Part shown: positions 8,347 to 18,967 of the stretch, one piece after another | Layout: every line of letters starts with the position of its first letter | Position numbering within the stretch: the first letter of the stretch is position 1 | Assembly (NCBI GenBank): GCA_905612405.1 | Contig: CAJQRX010000007.1 | Location: 1-64,000, forward strand | Length of the DNA stretch: 64,000 bases | Direction of reading: 5' to 3' | Source of the DNA: an uncultured Candidatus Thioglobus sp. | GTDB lineage: Bacteria; Pseudomonadota; Gammaproteobacteria; PS1; Pseudothioglobaceae | Program-made: the position numbers and the translations under genes | The notes under the pieces: generated by a model | Database searches by the model: none | Told to the model about the DNA's origin: nothing | What the model saw: only the letters and a program-made list of their open reading frames with translations

Positions 8347-8423
8347 AATTGCACTGAGTTGTTATAAGCAAGCTAATTATAACATTGGATTATAAAATTC
8401 AGGATAAGTTAGCCTTAAACACA

Positions 8424-8432
8424 TGGTAAAAT
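8424..8432 (+). promoter_or_regulatory. Possible extended -10 promoter element for carAB
   Basis: TGGTAAAAT fits the extended -10 pattern (TG, one base, then TAAAAT) and lies about 37 bases before the proposed carA TTG start. The matching -35 region is poor. It is the best candidate I see in the thiS-carA divergent gap, but in AT-rich sequence such matches arise easily. Confidence 0.3.
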
Positions 8433-8468
8433 TTCCCAAGTTTTTTGACCTCTTCTAGGAGTAAAGTT

Positions 8469-9590
8469 TTGCCTCAAACTGCCATATTAGCACTCGAAGA
8501 TGGTTCAGTTTTTTGGGGTGAGTCTATTGGTTCTATTGGTGAAACAGTTGGTGAGGTTGTCTTTAATACCGCAATGACAGGGTATCAGGAAATACTAACT
8601 GATCCATCTTACAATCAACAAATCGTTGCGCTCACTTATCCTCATATCGGAAATACTGGAATAAATATTGTTGATGAAGAGTCATCAAATGTTTATGCTG
8701 CCGGTTTAATTATTAGAAACTTACCACTTGCTTATAGCAATTGGCGCTCTGAGATGAGTCTTGATAACTACCTATCGAGTAACAACATAGTTGCAATTTC
8801 AAATATTGACACTAGAGCTCTGACTCGTCACTTACGGATACATGGTGCGCTTAAAGGTTGCATTATGGCTTCTACTAAAATTGATCCGAATAAGGCAATT
8901 AAAAAGGCAAAAGATTTTTCTGGACTTAAAAATATGGATTTGGCCAAAGTAGTATCGACTCCTAAGTCCTATTCTTTTAATCAAGGCTCCTTCAATATCC
9001 AAAAGTCTACTTTTAACAAGACACCTACAAAACTACAAGTAGCAGTTTATGATTATGGGGTTAAGAAAAATATTTTAAGGTTGTTAGTTGATAGGGGCTG
9101 TGAACTTTCTGTCTTTAATGCACAGGCGCCCTTTGAGGACTTATTAGCAATAAAGCCTGACGGTGTTTTTCTGTCAAATGGACCAGGTGATCCTGAGCCA
9201 TGTGATTATGCGATTAGCAGCATTAATCAATTATTAGAAAAAGATATTCCAATCTTTGGTATTTGTTTAGGCCACCAGCTCTTATCAATTGCGTCTGGTG
9301 CTAAAACAGAAAAGATGAAATTCGGCCATCATGGTGCAAACCACCCAGTTCAAGACCTAAAATCAAAACAAGTAATGATCACCTCTCAAAATCATGGTTT
9401 TGCAGTTTCAGAAGAAAGTATTCCTGATAATATTGAAATAACTCATAGATCGTTATTTGATAAAAGTATCCAAGGAATTAAGGTAAAAAATAAGCCTGCT
9501 TTCAGCTTTCAAGGACATCCTGAAGCTTCTCCTGGCCCTCATGACGTGAGTTACTTGTTTGATGAATTTATAGATCTCATGTCAAAATGA
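8469..9590 (+). CDS. carA: Carbamoyl-phosphate synthase small subunit
   Basis: CarA hydrolyses glutamine and passes ammonia to CarB for carbamoyl phosphate, which feeds pyrimidine and arginine synthesis. The class I amidotransferase domain in the C-terminal half has the nucleophile in [10 protein letters not shown] and the His/Glu pair in [13 protein letters not shown]. The track begins at a TTG at 8445. I prefer the TTG at 8469, because AGGAG at 8457-8461 sits seven bases before it and the protein then begins [14 protein letters not shown], as in other CarA. This gives 373 residues. carB follows after 25 bases. Confidence 0.95.
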   Translation: MPQTAILALEDGSVFWGESIGSIGETVGEVVFNTAMTGYQEILTDPSYNQQIVALTYPHIGNTGINIVDEESSNVYAAGLIIRNLPLAYSNWRSEMSLDNYLSSNNIVAISNIDTRALTRHLRIHGALKGCIMASTKIDPNKAIKKAKDFSGLKNMDLAKVVSTPKSYSFNQGSFNIQKSTFNKTPTKLQVAVYDYGVKKNILRLLVDRGCELSVFNAQAPFEDLLAIKPDGVFLSNGPGDPEPCDYAISSINQLLEKDIPIFGICLGHQLLSIASGAKTEKMKFGHHGANHPVQDLKSKQVMITSQNHGFAVSEESIPDNIEITHRSLFDKSIQGIKVKNKPAFSFQGHPEASPGPHDVSYLFDEFIDLMSK

Positions 9591-9615
9591 AATTTAACCT
9601 TATATTTGAATAAAA

Positions 9616-12600
9616 ATGCCTAAAAGACAAGATATAAAAAGTATTTTAATTATTGGAGCAGGGCCGATTGTTATTGGACAGGCCTGTGAGTTTGATTATT
9701 CTGGAGCTCAGGCATGTAAAGCTCTTCGAGAAGAAGGGTATCGAGTAATTTTGGTAAATTCAAATCCTGCAACCATTATGACCGACCCTAAAATGGCTGA
9801 TGCGACGTATATTGAGCCAATCGAGTGGAAAATAGTTGAAAAAATTATTGAAAAAGAAAAGCCCGATGCCTTGCTACCAACTATGGGTGGTCAGACAGCG
9901 CTTAATTGTGCCTTAGATCTTGATCGTCATGGTGTTTTAGAAAAACATAATGTCGAGATGATTGGCGCTAATAAAGAGTCAATCGATAAGGCAGAAGATA
10001 GAGAGTTATTTCGTCAAGCCATGTTAAAAATTGGGCTTGATATGCCTAAGGCTGCAATTGCTCATACTATTGATGAGGCTCTTCAAGTTCAAGAGCAAGT
10101 CGGTTATCCAACTATTATTAGACCGTCATTTACTATGGGCGGCTCTGGTGGTGGAATTGCTTACAATAAAGAGCAATTTATTGAGATATGTCAGCGAGGG
10201 CTTGATCTATCACCAACCAATGAACTTTTAATTGAGGAGTCAATCCTTGGCTGGAAAGAGTTTGAAATGGAGGTTGTTAGAGATACTAAGGATAACTGTA
10301 TTATCATCTGTGCTATTGAGAATTTTGACCCTATGGGAATTCATACTGGTGACTCAATCACTGTTGCGCCGGCCCAAACCTTGACAGATAAAGAATACCA
10401 AGTAATGAGAAATGCCTCTGTAATGGTTCTTAGGGAAATTGGAGTTGACACAGGAGGCTCTAATGTTCAGTTTGCTGTAAATCCTGAGAATGGAAGATTA
10501 ACAATTATTGAGATGAATCCAAGAGTTTCCAGATCATCGGCCCTTGCATCAAAGGCAACTGGCTTTCCTATTGCAAAAGTAGCGGCTAAGTTAGCAATTG
10601 GCTATACCCTGGATGAGCTTGATAATGATATTACAGGTGGTAAAACACCTGCATCATTTGAGCCATCTATTGATTATGTTGTAACAAAAATTCCAAGATT
10701 TGCTTTTGAAAAATTTCCTCAAGCAGATGATCGGCTTACAACTCAAATGAAGTCTGTAGGCGAGGTAATGGCAATGGGCTCAACTTTTCAGGAGTCATTT
10801 CAAAAAGCCATAAGAGGTCTTGAGACAGATAAATCAGGTTTAGATCCAATTGTAGATATTAATGCAGAAGGCTCTAAAGGAAAAATTAGAAGTGAGCTTT
10901 TGTCTGCTGGAGCAGATAGAATATTCTATTTAGCTGATGCATTTAGGATGGGCATGAGCTTAAAAGATGCTTTTGATCTTTCTAAAATTGACCCTTGGTT
11001 TTTATCCCAAGTTGAAGATCTTGTTTTTTCAGAAAAAAGAATTGAAGGCTCTGACCTAGATAATCTTGATACCGAAACAATATATAAATTAAAGCAAAAA
11101 GGGTTTTCTGATAAGCGATTATCTGAGCTTCTTCAATGTACTGAAGATGCTTTTAGAGATAAAAGATTATCTTTAGATATCAAGCCAGTTTTTAAGAGAG
11201 TGGATAGCTGTGCTGCAGAGTTTGATACACAAACGGCTTATCTATATTCCACCTATCAGTCTGAGTGTGAGGCAAAACCCACAAATAATAAAAAGATTAT
11301 GATTTTGGGTGGAGGTCCAAATAGAATTGGACAAGGAATAGAGTTCGATTATTGCTGCGTTCATGCCTCTTTAGCTCTTCAAAAAGATGGATTTGAAACT
11401 ATTATGGTTAACTGTAATCCTGAAACTGTTTCTACGGATTATGATGTGTCAGATCGGTTATATTTTGAGCCACTAACCCTTGAAGATGTTCTAGCGGTAA
11501 TTGATGTTGAGAAACCTGAAGGTATTATTGTTCATTATGGTGGACAAACGCCGCTCAAGCTTGCTGCAGCAATTGAAAAAAGTGGCGCAAAAATTATAGG
11601 TACTAATCCGGACTCGATTGATCTGGCAGAAGATAGAGAGCGTTTTCAAAAAATGATTCAAAAACTGAATCTTAAGCAGCCAGTTAATGGTACGGCTCGA
11701 TCACAAGAGGAAGCAGCTAAGATTGCAGATTCTATTGGATTTCCTCTGGTTGTAAGGCCTTCATATGTCTTAGGTGGACGCGCAATGGAGATTGTGTATA
11801 ACAAGGAAAATTTAGAGCGTTACATGAAAACTGCGGTTCAGGTTTCTAATGATTCTCCAGTGTTGCTAGATTCATTTTTAGATCATGCAATCGAAGTCGA
11901 TATTGACGTAATAAGCGATGGTAAAGACATTGTTATTGGCGGAATTATGGAGCATATTGAGCAGGCAGGAATTCATTCTGGAGATTCTGCATGTTCATTG
12001 CCGCCTCATTCACTTTCCGTTGACGTTCTTGATGAGATGAGAAGACAAGTTAAGCTAATGGCTAAGGAGCTTAATGTAATTGGCTTAATGAATACTCAGC
12101 TTGCTTATCAAGATGGTGAGATTTACGTAATTGAAGTAAACCCAAGAGCCTCTAGAACTGTTCCATTTGTCTCTAAAGCAACTGGTGTTTCAATTGCTAA
12201 TATTGCAGCGCGCGTCATGGCTGGGATATCCTTAGAAGAGCAAAACTTTACGACAGAGATTATTCCCAAGCATTACTCGGTTAAAGAATCAGTTTTCCCA
12301 TTTAATAAATTTTTAGGAGTTGATCCATTTTTAGGTCCAGAAATGAGATCAACTGGAGAGGTCATGGGAGTTGGTCCAGACTTTCCTTCAGCATTCGATA
12401 AAGCCTTTCTTGCAGCGGGTGATATAATTCCTACTAGTGGTAAGGTTTTAGTAAGTCTTCGAACTTTAGATAGAGATAGGCTCGTGGAGTTAGGTCAAAG
12501 GTTAATCAGCCAAGGTTTTGAAATTGTTGCAACACGCACGAATCAAGAAATTCTCAAACAAGCTGACCTTGAATGTACAATGGTTAATAAAGTTTCAGAG

Positions 12601-12825
12601 GGTTCACCGCACATTGTTGATGCGATTAAAAATGATGAAATTAGTTTAATTATTAATTCAACTGATGATTCCCAAGGATTTGAAGATGCCTCAGTTATTC
12701 GTTGTCAAGCTTTGATTCATAAGATTCCTTGCACAACAACAGTTGCAGCTGCTTTTGCTATGCTTGATGGTTTAATGTCTCCAAACAAGCTTGAAGTTCG
12801 TTCTTTACAATCTATTCACAAATAA
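9616..12825 (+). CDS. carB: Carbamoyl-phosphate synthase large subunit
   Basis: CarB makes carbamoyl phosphate from bicarbonate, ammonia and two ATP. The 1069-residue protein shows the internal duplication of the family. Each half has an N-terminal pre-ATP-grasp domain ([19 protein letters not shown] and [18 protein letters not shown]) and an ATP-grasp domain with a glycine loop ([12 protein letters not shown] and [13 protein letters not shown]). A C-terminal MGS-like allosteric domain, from about residue 935, would bind UMP and ornithine in enterics. Length matches E. coli (1073). It is co-oriented with carA and greA. Confidence 0.98.
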   Translation: MPKRQDIKSILIIGAGPIVIGQACEFDYSGAQACKALREEGYRVILVNSNPATIMTDPKMADATYIEPIEWKIVEKIIEKEKPDALLPTMGGQTALNCALDLDRHGVLEKHNVEMIGANKESIDKAEDRELFRQAMLKIGLDMPKAAIAHTIDEALQVQEQVGYPTIIRPSFTMGGSGGGIAYNKEQFIEICQRGLDLSPTNELLIEESILGWKEFEMEVVRDTKDNCIIICAIENFDPMGIHTGDSITVAPAQTLTDKEYQVMRNASVMVLREIGVDTGGSNVQFAVNPENGRLTIIEMNPRVSRSSALASKATGFPIAKVAAKLAIGYTLDELDNDITGGKTPASFEPSIDYVVTKIPRFAFEKFPQADDRLTTQMKSVGEVMAMGSTFQESFQKAIRGLETDKSGLDPIVDINAEGSKGKIRSELLSAGADRIFYLADAFRMGMSLKDAFDLSKIDPWFLSQVEDLVFSEKRIEGSDLDNLDTETIYKLKQKGFSDKRLSELLQCTEDAFRDKRLSLDIKPVFKRVDSCAAEFDTQTAYLYSTYQSECEAKPTNNKKIMILGGGPNRIGQGIEFDYCCVHASLALQKDGFETIMVNCNPETVSTDYDVSDRLYFEPLTLEDVLAVIDVEKPEGIIVHYGGQTPLKLAAAIEKSGAKIIGTNPDSIDLAEDRERFQKMIQKLNLKQPVNGTARSQEEAAKIADSIGFPLVVRPSYVLGGRAMEIVYNKENLERYMKTAVQVSNDSPVLLDSFLDHAIEVDIDVISDGKDIVIGGIMEHIEQAGIHSGDSACSLPPHSLSVDVLDEMRRQVKLMAKELNVIGLMNTQLAYQDGEIYVIEVNPRASRTVPFVSKATGVSIANIAARVMAGISLEEQNFTTEIIPKHYSVKESVFPFNKFLGVDPFLGPEMRSTGEVMGVGPDFPSAFDKAFLAAGDIIPTSGKVLVSLRTLDRDRLVELGQRLISQGFEIVATRTNQEILKQADLECTMVNKVSEGSPHIVDAIKNDEISLIINSTDDSQGFEDASVIRCQALIHKIPCTTTVAAAFAMLDGLMSPNKLEVRSLQSIHK

Positions 12826-12830
12826 GTTTT

Positions 12831-13307
12831 ATGGATACAATACCTATAACAGTTAGTGGAGCCAAAGCTCTTGAAGTTGAGTTGCTTAGACTTAAAGATG
12901 AAGAGCGCCCGAGAATAGTAAGTGATATTGCAACTGCAAGAGAGCATGGAGATTTGAAAGAAAATGCTGAATATCATGCTGCTAAAGAAGAGCAGGGTTT
13001 TATTGAAGGCAGAATCCAAGATATTGGCTCTAAATTGTCTCGCCTTCAAGTAATAGATGTTAAACAGCTTACTCAAGATGGTCGCTGCGTATTTGGGACA
13101 ACAGTTAAGCTTTTGAATCTTTCCGATGACACTGAAACTATTTATCAAATTGTTGGAGAAGATGAGGCTGATATTGAGCTTGGTAAAATTTCATGCCACT
13201 CCCCAATTTCTAGTGCACTACTGGGCAATGAAGAGGGTGATGAGGTTACTGTGAAAGCCCCAATTGGCGATATAATTTATGAAATTCTTGAAGTGCAATA
13301 TATCTAA
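12831..13307 (+). CDS. greA: Transcription elongation factor GreA
   Basis: GreA rescues backtracked RNA polymerase by stimulating transcript cleavage through its secondary channel. The 158-residue protein has the N-terminal antiparallel coiled coil, with the acidic tip region [22 protein letters not shown], and a C-terminal FKBP-like domain containing [13 protein letters not shown] and SPISSALLG. Length is typical. It begins 6 bases after carB, a common neighbour in proteobacteria, and its TAA shares one base with the ATG of the next gene. It may therefore share transcription with the aldolase gene downstream. Confidence 0.96.
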   Translation: MDTIPITVSGAKALEVELLRLKDEERPRIVSDIATAREHGDLKENAEYHAAKEEQGFIEGRIQDIGSKLSRLQVIDVKQLTQDGRCVFGTTVKLLNLSDDTETIYQIVGEDEADIELGKISCHSPISSALLGNEEGDEVTVKAPIGDIIYEILEVQYI

Positions 13308-15280
13308 TGAAAAATTTATGGTCTGATGCTGACTCGACTTTATTTGATGGTGATCTGGCTTTACGAGTTTATACATCAAGATTGCTTGGAAAAGATCCAA
13401 CGCTAGTTCTTCATGGTGGTGGAAACACATCAGTCAAAATTACTGAAAGTAATATTGTGGGAAATCAGGAAGAAATTCTTTATGTAAAAGGAAGTGGTTG
13501 GGATCTAGAGTTTATTGAGAAAGCTGGCTTTTCCCCAGTCCGAATGAATCATATGCTAAGTCTAGCTAAATTAGACACACTTTCAGACCCACAAATGGTC
13601 AATGAGCTAAAAACTCAATTAACTAATGCAACATCTCCTACACCTTCTGTTGAGACAATCCTTCATGCAATATTGCCATTTAAGTATGTTGATCATACTC
13701 ACTCAGATGCTGTTGTGACAGTAACAAATACTTTGGAAGGAGAAGATCGAATAAGAGAAATTTATGGCGAACGGATTGTAATTATTCCTTATGTGATGCC
13801 TGGGTTTGACTTAGCTAAAGATGTAGCGAGAATTTTTTCAGAGCAATCTACAGATAAAACTGAAGGAATGGTCTTGATGAATCATGGCATATTTTCCTTT
13901 GGAGATAGCGCAAAAGAGTCTTATGATCGTATGATTAGTCTTGTTAATGAGGCTGAAAACTATCTAATTAACAAAAATGCTTGGGATATTGAAAAACCAG
14001 AAGCTAACTTTGAACAAAAAAATATCAGTAATCAGGTAGCTGAGTTAAGACAGAAAATTTCATTAGCTATTGGAAAGCCAGTATTAATGCATCTAACTAA
14101 TAGCTTATTAGGGTTTAATTTTTGCAATAAAGAAGATGTGAATAGGATAGCAAGCAAAGGCCCATTGACTCCTGACCATGTAATTCGAACTAAACGAATA
14201 CCTATGATTGGTCGAGATATTAATAAATATAATGAAGAGTATGCTTCTTATTTTAATAAGAATGAAGTTAATGCAAAAGCTAGGAAAAAAATGCTTGATC
14301 CAGCGCCAAGAGTTATTTTAGATAAGGAGTTTGGACTTTGTGCTGTTGGTAAAAATATGTCAGAGATTGGTATTATTTCAGATATATATGAGCACACAAT
14401 AGAAAGTATACTAAGGGCAGAAAAATTGGGCGGCTTTGAGGCTCTTCCTGCTAAAGATATATTTGACTTAGAATACTGGGATTTAGAGCAAGCAAAATTA
14501 CTTAAAAACCAAAATTCTTTAGCTTTTGAAGGTGAGGTTGTTCTAATTACTGGAGCAGCTTCTGGAATTGGGAAGGCATGCGTTGAATCTTTTCTTCTTA
14601 GAGGCTCTGCAGTAATTGCTTTAGACCTAGATCCTTCAATCGAAACCATTAATAACGATAAAAACTATTTAGGCTTGATTTGTGATGTAACTAATGAGGA
14701 TGCTTTAGAGGAATTTATAGAAAAAGGTATCCAGTATTTTGGTGGGCTTGATATGGTGGTTTTAAATGCTGGCATGTTTCCAAAGGGAAAAAAAGTTTCT
14801 GAATTACCATCACAGGAATGGAGAAATATTTTTTCTGTTAATCTTGATGCAAATTTAAACATACTTCGAATGGTATTCCCCCTACTTCAAGCTGCCCCAA
14901 ATAATGGTCGCGTGGTTATTATGGGTTCAAAAAATGTTTCTGCTCCTGGTCCTGGAGCTGCTGCATACTCAGCGTCAAAGGCAGCATTAAATCAACTTAT
15001 GCGGGTTTTATCCATGGAGTGGGGAGAACATGGTATTCGCCTAAATACGATTCATCCTAATGCAGTATTTGATACTGGAATATGGACAGATGAAGTTCTT
15101 AAGTCAAGGGCCAAGCAATATAATCTTTCGGTTGATGAATATAAAACAAATAATCTACTCGGCGTTGAGGTTTTTAGTAAAGACGTATCTGAGCTTGCAG
15201 CAGAAATGTGTGGGGTGCTATTCTCTAAAACTACTGCCTCCCAAATACCTGTTGATGGTGGTAATGAAAGAGTTATTTAA
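13307..15280 (+). CDS. Bifunctional class II aldolase / short-chain dehydrogenase
   Basis: The 657-residue protein is a two-domain fusion. Residues about 1-390 form a class II aldolase/adducin domain with LHGGGNTSVK near the N terminus and the metal-ligand pattern DHTHSDAVV near 135. Residues about 415-657 form an SDR domain with the NAD(P)-binding ITGAASGIGKA motif, NAG in VVLNAGMF and the catalytic YSASK. The known family of this shape cleaves rhamnulose-1-phosphate to DHAP and lactaldehyde and oxidises the aldehyde. Here no rhamnose genes are present. Directly downstream lie mtnP, apt and mtnA, which suggests that methylthioribulose-1-phosphate is the real substrate (inference). It overlaps greA by one base. 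Confidence 0.88.
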   Translation: MKNLWSDADSTLFDGDLALRVYTSRLLGKDPTLVLHGGGNTSVKITESNIVGNQEEILYVKGSGWDLEFIEKAGFSPVRMNHMLSLAKLDTLSDPQMVNELKTQLTNATSPTPSVETILHAILPFKYVDHTHSDAVVTVTNTLEGEDRIREIYGERIVIIPYVMPGFDLAKDVARIFSEQSTDKTEGMVLMNHGIFSFGDSAKESYDRMISLVNEAENYLINKNAWDIEKPEANFEQKNISNQVAELRQKISLAIGKPVLMHLTNSLLGFNFCNKEDVNRIASKGPLTPDHVIRTKRIPMIGRDINKYNEEYASYFNKNEVNAKARKKMLDPAPRVILDKEFGLCAVGKNMSEIGIISDIYEHTIESILRAEKLGGFEALPAKDIFDLEYWDLEQAKLLKNQNSLAFEGEVVLITGAASGIGKACVESFLLRGSAVIALDLDPSIETINNDKNYLGLICDVTNEDALEEFIEKGIQYFGGLDMVVLNAGMFPKGKKVSELPSQEWRNIFSVNLDANLNILRMVFPLLQAAPNNGRVVIMGSKNVSAPGPGAAAYSASKAALNQLMRVLSMEWGEHGIRLNTIHPNAVFDTGIWTDEVLKSRAKQYNLSVDEYKTNNLLGVEVFSKDVSELAAEMCGVLFSKTTASQIPVDGGNERVI

Positions 15281-15301
15281 TTTTTTTATTAAGGTTAATA
15301 T

Positions 15302-16180
15302 ATGAGTGATTCAAAACCTGTTCTTGGAGTAATAGGCGGAAGTGGAGTTTATGAAATTAATGGACTACAAAATAAGCGCTGGAAAAAAGTATCGTCATCT
15401 TTTGGAGAGCCCTCTGACGAGCTACTGTTTGGTGACTTAAATGGCCAAGAAATGGTGTTTTTACCCAGGCATGGAAGGGGGCATCGAATCCCTCCATCTG
15501 AAATTAATTATCGAGCTAATATTGATGCATTGAAAAGAGCTGGGGTTACTGAGATTATATCTGTTAGTGCTGTAGGATCTTTAAAGGAAGAGTTAAAGCC
15601 AGGTATGTTTGTCATCATAGATCAATTTATTGACAGAACGTTTGCAAGAGAAAAAAGTTTTTTTACATCTGGCCTTGTTGCTCATGTTTCTATGGCTAAC
15701 CCTGTTTGTAGTAGACTAGGAAATCATATTCAAAGTGCAGCAAAAAGCATTGGTATTGAAATAGTTAAAGGTGGAGTTTATATAGCGATGGAAGGACCAC
15801 AATTTTCATCTATAGCAGAGTCAGAGCTTTATCGAAGCTGGGGTTGTGATGTTGTTGGAATGACTAATATGCCTGAGGCAAAGCTCGCTAGAGAAGCTGA
15901 AATGTGCTATGTTTCAGTAGCAATGGTAACTGACTATGATTGCTGGCACACTGAGCATGATAATGTCAGTGTAGATGCTATGATTAAAGTATTAACTGCT
16001 AATGCTGATAATGCAAGGTCTCTTGTTAAGGCTTCATCTGAGGCTGTATCTTCAGATCAATTAAGTAGTAATTGCTCATGCAAGTCTAGCCTTGAAAATG
16101 CCATTATTACTTCTCCTGATTCCCGTGATCAAGAACTGGTGAAAAAATTAGACGCAGTTGCAGGTCGATTATTAAACTAA
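15302..16180 (+). CDS. mtnP: S-methyl-5'-thioadenosine phosphorylase
   Basis: MtnP splits methylthioadenosine (from polyamine or homoserine-lactone synthesis) with phosphate, giving adenine and methylthioribose-1-phosphate. The 292-residue protein starts with the nucleoside phosphorylase motif LGVIGGSGVYEI and has LPRHGRGHRIPPSEINYRAN. The MTAP-type segment VYIAMEGPQFSS and the base-binding VVGMTNMPEAKLAREAEMCY with TDYDCWH follow. It starts 21 bases after the aldolase/SDR gene. Its two products match the substrates of the next two genes: Apt takes adenine and MtnA takes methylthioribose-1-phosphate. It may also act on 5'-deoxyadenosine from radical-SAM enzymes. Confidence 0.94.
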   Translation: MSDSKPVLGVIGGSGVYEINGLQNKRWKKVSSSFGEPSDELLFGDLNGQEMVFLPRHGRGHRIPPSEINYRANIDALKRAGVTEIISVSAVGSLKEELKPGMFVIIDQFIDRTFAREKSFFTSGLVAHVSMANPVCSRLGNHIQSAAKSIGIEIVKGGVYIAMEGPQFSSIAESELYRSWGCDVVGMTNMPEAKLAREAEMCYVSVAMVTDYDCWHTEHDNVSVDAMIKVLTANADNARSLVKASSEAVSSDQLSSNCSCKSSLENAIITSPDSRDQELVKKLDAVAGRLLN

Positions 16181-16198
16181 TTTAAATATAAAAAAATT

Positions 16199-16726
16199 AT
16201 GTCAATTAAATCAAAAATTAGAACGATTGAGAACTATCCAATCGAAGGAGTAATGTTTAGAGATATTACCACATTATTTCAAGATCCTGAAGGCCTTCAT
16301 GAGGCAATTGACTTGCTTGTAGATCGGTATAAAGATTTGAAAATTGATAAAATTGCTGCTATTGAAGCGCGTGGTTTTCTCTTAGGCGCGCCATTAGCAT
16401 ATCTTTTAAATGTAGGACTTGTTTTGATAAGAAAGCCAGGAAAATTACCTGCAAAAACTATTGATCAAGAGTATGAGTTAGAATATGGCTCAGACCGTAT
16501 AGAAGTCCATGATGATGCAATTGAAAAAGGTGAAAAAATATTGATTGTAGATGATTTGATTGCAACAGGTGGAACAGTTGAGGCTGCAGTTAGATTAGTT
16601 GAAAAAATGCAGGGCGAGATTGTAGAGTGTTGTTTTATAGTCGATTTACCTGATATTGGTGGTAGAGCTAGATTAGAAAATATGGGACAAAAGGTTTTTA
16701 CTCTTTGTGAATTTGAGGGCGAATAA
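16199..16726 (+). CDS. apt: Adenine phosphoribosyltransferase
   Basis: Apt converts adenine and PRPP to AMP. The 175-residue product has the family start (IRTIENYPIEGVMFRDITTLF), AIEARGFLLGAPLAYLL and the PRPP-binding loop ILIVDDLIATGGT. Length is close to E. coli Apt (183). Placed between mtnP and mtnA with an 18-base gap upstream and none downstream, it recovers the adenine released by MtnP, so the operon recycles both halves of methylthioadenosine. Confidence 0.95.
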   Translation: MSIKSKIRTIENYPIEGVMFRDITTLFQDPEGLHEAIDLLVDRYKDLKIDKIAAIEARGFLLGAPLAYLLNVGLVLIRKPGKLPAKTIDQEYELEYGSDRIEVHDDAIEKGEKILIVDDLIATGGTVEAAVRLVEKMQGEIVECCFIVDLPDIGGRARLENMGQKVFTLCEFEGE

Positions 16727-17773
16727 ATGAATGAAAACAATATAGAGACCTTAAGATGGTCAAATGATCATCTTGAGATGATAGATCAAAGAATCCTTCC
16801 TTCTGAATTTAGTTATATTTCTTATAGTTCTGCTAAATCAGTAGCCGATGGTATTCGCTCAATGGTTGTTAGAGGTGCTCCTGCTATTGGATGTGCAGCG
16901 GCATATGGAGTTGCTCTTGAGGCGATAAAAACTCAAAGTTTTAATAAGTTAGATTTTTTAAGCGGCATGAGTGATGCATGCAGAATATTACTTGAAAGCC
17001 GGCCAACTGCGATTAATCTTTTTTGGGCAGTTAACAGAATGCAATCAATAATTAAAGATAGTCAAAATTTAGCTCCAAGAGAGCTAGCGATAATATTGTT
17101 AGAAGAAGCACATAATATTAAGGCTGAAGATATCAAAATTAATCGAATGATGGGAAGTTTTGGTGCAGAGCTGCTTTCTGATGGCGCTAATGTTTTAACG
17201 CACTGTAATGCTGGTGCTCTTGCAACAGCTGGTCATGGCACTGCATTAGGGGTTATACGATCAGCTGTTGAGTCTGGGAAAAACATTTCTGTAATTGCAG
17301 ATGAAACTCGTCCATTTTTACAAGGTGCTCGATTGACTGCATGGGAGATGGTACAAGAAGGTATTCCAGTAACTTTGATTTCAGACAATATGTCAGGCCA
17401 TTTAATGAGCCATGGTGAAGTTGATGCAATAGTTGTTGGCACAGATAGAGTAGCAGGAAATGGTGATGTAGCTAATAAAATTGGAACGTATATGGTGGCA
17501 GTTTTAGCAAAAAGACATAATATTCCTTTCTATGTAGCATGCCCACTTTCAACAATTGATAGATCAATCTCAAGTGGCGCTGATATTCCAATTGAGGAAA
17601 GGCCAAACTCTGAGGTAACTGGCTATCAAGATATGCAATGGGCGGCAAAAGGAGTTTTAGTTCGTAATCCTGCATTTGATGTAACGCCAGCAGAGCTTGT
17701 TACTGGGCTAATTACCGAAAAAGGCGTAGTTTTAAGTCCTACTAAAGAGAAAATTGATTTATTATTTATTTAG
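16727..17773 (+). CDS. mtnA: Methylthioribose-1-phosphate isomerase
   Basis: MtnA isomerises methylthioribose-1-phosphate to methylthioribulose-1-phosphate. The 348-residue protein, of the eIF2B-related fold, shows MVVRGAPAIGCAAAYGVAL, ANVLTHCNAGALATAGHGTALGV with the catalytic Cys, ETRPFLQGARLTAWEM and GTDRVAGNGDVANKIGTY with the catalytic Asp. Length is typical (about 345-370). Its ATG immediately follows the apt stop codon. No mtnB, mtnC, mtnD or mtnK gene lies nearby, so the ketose phosphate is probably taken by the aldolase gene at the head of the run and not by the classic Met salvage pathway. Confidence 0.93.
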   Translation: MNENNIETLRWSNDHLEMIDQRILPSEFSYISYSSAKSVADGIRSMVVRGAPAIGCAAAYGVALEAIKTQSFNKLDFLSGMSDACRILLESRPTAINLFWAVNRMQSIIKDSQNLAPRELAIILLEEAHNIKAEDIKINRMMGSFGAELLSDGANVLTHCNAGALATAGHGTALGVIRSAVESGKNISVIADETRPFLQGARLTAWEMVQEGIPVTLISDNMSGHLMSHGEVDAIVVGTDRVAGNGDVANKIGTYMVAVLAKRHNIPFYVACPLSTIDRSISSGADIPIEERPNSEVTGYQDMQWAAKGVLVRNPAFDVTPAELVTGLITEKGVVLSPTKEKIDLLFI

Positions 17774-17836
17774 GATTAAATTGATACTTTGGAGTTAACT
17801 TGTTGTATTATTCTAGTTTTATTTTAGGAGTAAATA

Positions 17837-18967
17837 ATGCCTGGCTTATTACCCAATATTGATCCTGATGGACTCTTAGAGTATTCAGTAGTCTATACAG
17901 ATAGGTCACTTAATCACATGTCTAATTCATTCCAAAGTGTAATGAATGAGGTTTCTGCATCACTCAAACAAGTTTACAGAGCAGAAGCAGTTGTTTTAGT
18001 TCCTGGCGGTGGAACTTATGCTATGGAGGCTGTAGCTCGACAATTTGCAACTGATAAAAGTTGTCTAGTTTTGAGAAATGGCTGGTTTAGTTATCGCTGG
18101 TCTCAGATTCTTGAAATGGGTGATATTCCCTCTGAGCAGGTAGTTTTAAAAGCTAGCAAGATTAGTGATGGATCTCAAGCCCCATTTGCTCCTGTTGACG
18201 TTAATGAAGTTGTAAATCAAATTAAAAGTCAAAAGCCAGATATGGTTTTTGCGCCTCATGTAGAAACATCAGCAGGTATTATTCTGCCAGATGACTATAT
18301 TCAAACTGTTGCAGAAGCGGTTCATTCGGTCGGTGGAATGTTCGTTCTTGATTGTATTGCTTCTGGGGCTATATGGATTGATATGGAGAAACTTGGAGTT
18401 GATATTTTAGTTAGTGCACCTCAAAAAGGCTGGAGTGCATCGCCATCATTTGGAATGGTAATGCTTTCGTCAAATGCCTCCAAAAAGATACATGAGACTC
18501 AAAGCACAAGCTACTCATGTGACCTTCTTAAGTGGCTTCAAATTATGCAGGCATATGAAAATGGTGGGCATGCTTATCATGCGACAATGCCTACAGATGC
18601 AATTAAGCACTTTCGAGATACTATTAATGAGACTGCTGAATTTGGATTTGATAATGCACGTCAAAAACAACAAGAGCTTGGAGATAGAGTAAGAGGCCTA
18701 CTTAGTAAATATAATTTTATTAGTGTAGCAGCTGATGGCTTTCTTGCGCCAGGAGTTGTTGTTAGCTACACCTCTGATAAAGAAATACATAATGGCTCAA
18801 AATTTAAAGATATGGGCATGCAAATTGCAGCTGGTGTTCCTCTTAAGTGTGATGAGGGTGATGATTATCAGACATTCAGACTTGGGTTATTTGGTTTAGA
18901 TAAACTGAAAGATGTTGATGCAGCTCTGGGTAGGCTTGAGTCTGCCTTTAAACAATTAGTGGCATAA
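17837..18967 (+). CDS. Class V PLP-dependent aminotransferase, substrate unknown
   Basis: This 376-residue fold-type I enzyme resembles alanine/serine--glyoxylate and 2-aminoethylphosphonate transaminases. Visible features are VPGGGTYAMEAVARQ for phosphate binding, the cofactor-binding aspartate in FVLDCIASGAIWID and the Schiff-base lysine in VSAPQKGWSA near residue 198. A strong ribosome site (TTTAGGAG) precedes the ATG, and the gap after mtnA is 63 bases, so it may have its own promoter. It overlaps the following GNAT gene by one base, which suggests coupled roles. I cannot name its substrate. Confidence 0.82.
   Translation: MPGLLPNIDPDGLLEYSVVYTDRSLNHMSNSFQSVMNEVSASLKQVYRAEAVVLVPGGGTYAMEAVARQFATDKSCLVLRNGWFSYRWSQILEMGDIPSEQVVLKASKISDGSQAPFAPVDVNEVVNQIKSQKPDMVFAPHVETSAGIILPDDYIQTVAEAVHSVGGMFVLDCIASGAIWIDMEKLGVDILVSAPQKGWSASPSFGMVMLSSNASKKIHETQSTSYSCDLLKWLQIMQAYENGGHAYHATMPTDAIKHFRDTINETAEFGFDNARQKQQELGDRVRGLLSKYNFISVAADGFLAPGVVVSYTSDKEIHNGSKFKDMGMQIAAGVPLKCDEGDDYQTFRLGLFGLDKLKDVDAALGRLESAFKQLVA

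Noticed and set aside
12816-13148. 110-residue minus-strand ORF over greA
   Set aside because: It is a shadow of greA, whose sequence is conserved over its full length.
13307-15280. The aldolase/SDR fusion as a rhamnose-catabolism enzyme
   Set aside because: The family includes such enzymes, but no rhamnose isomerase, kinase, transporter or regulator is nearby, while mtnP, apt and mtnA are immediately downstream.
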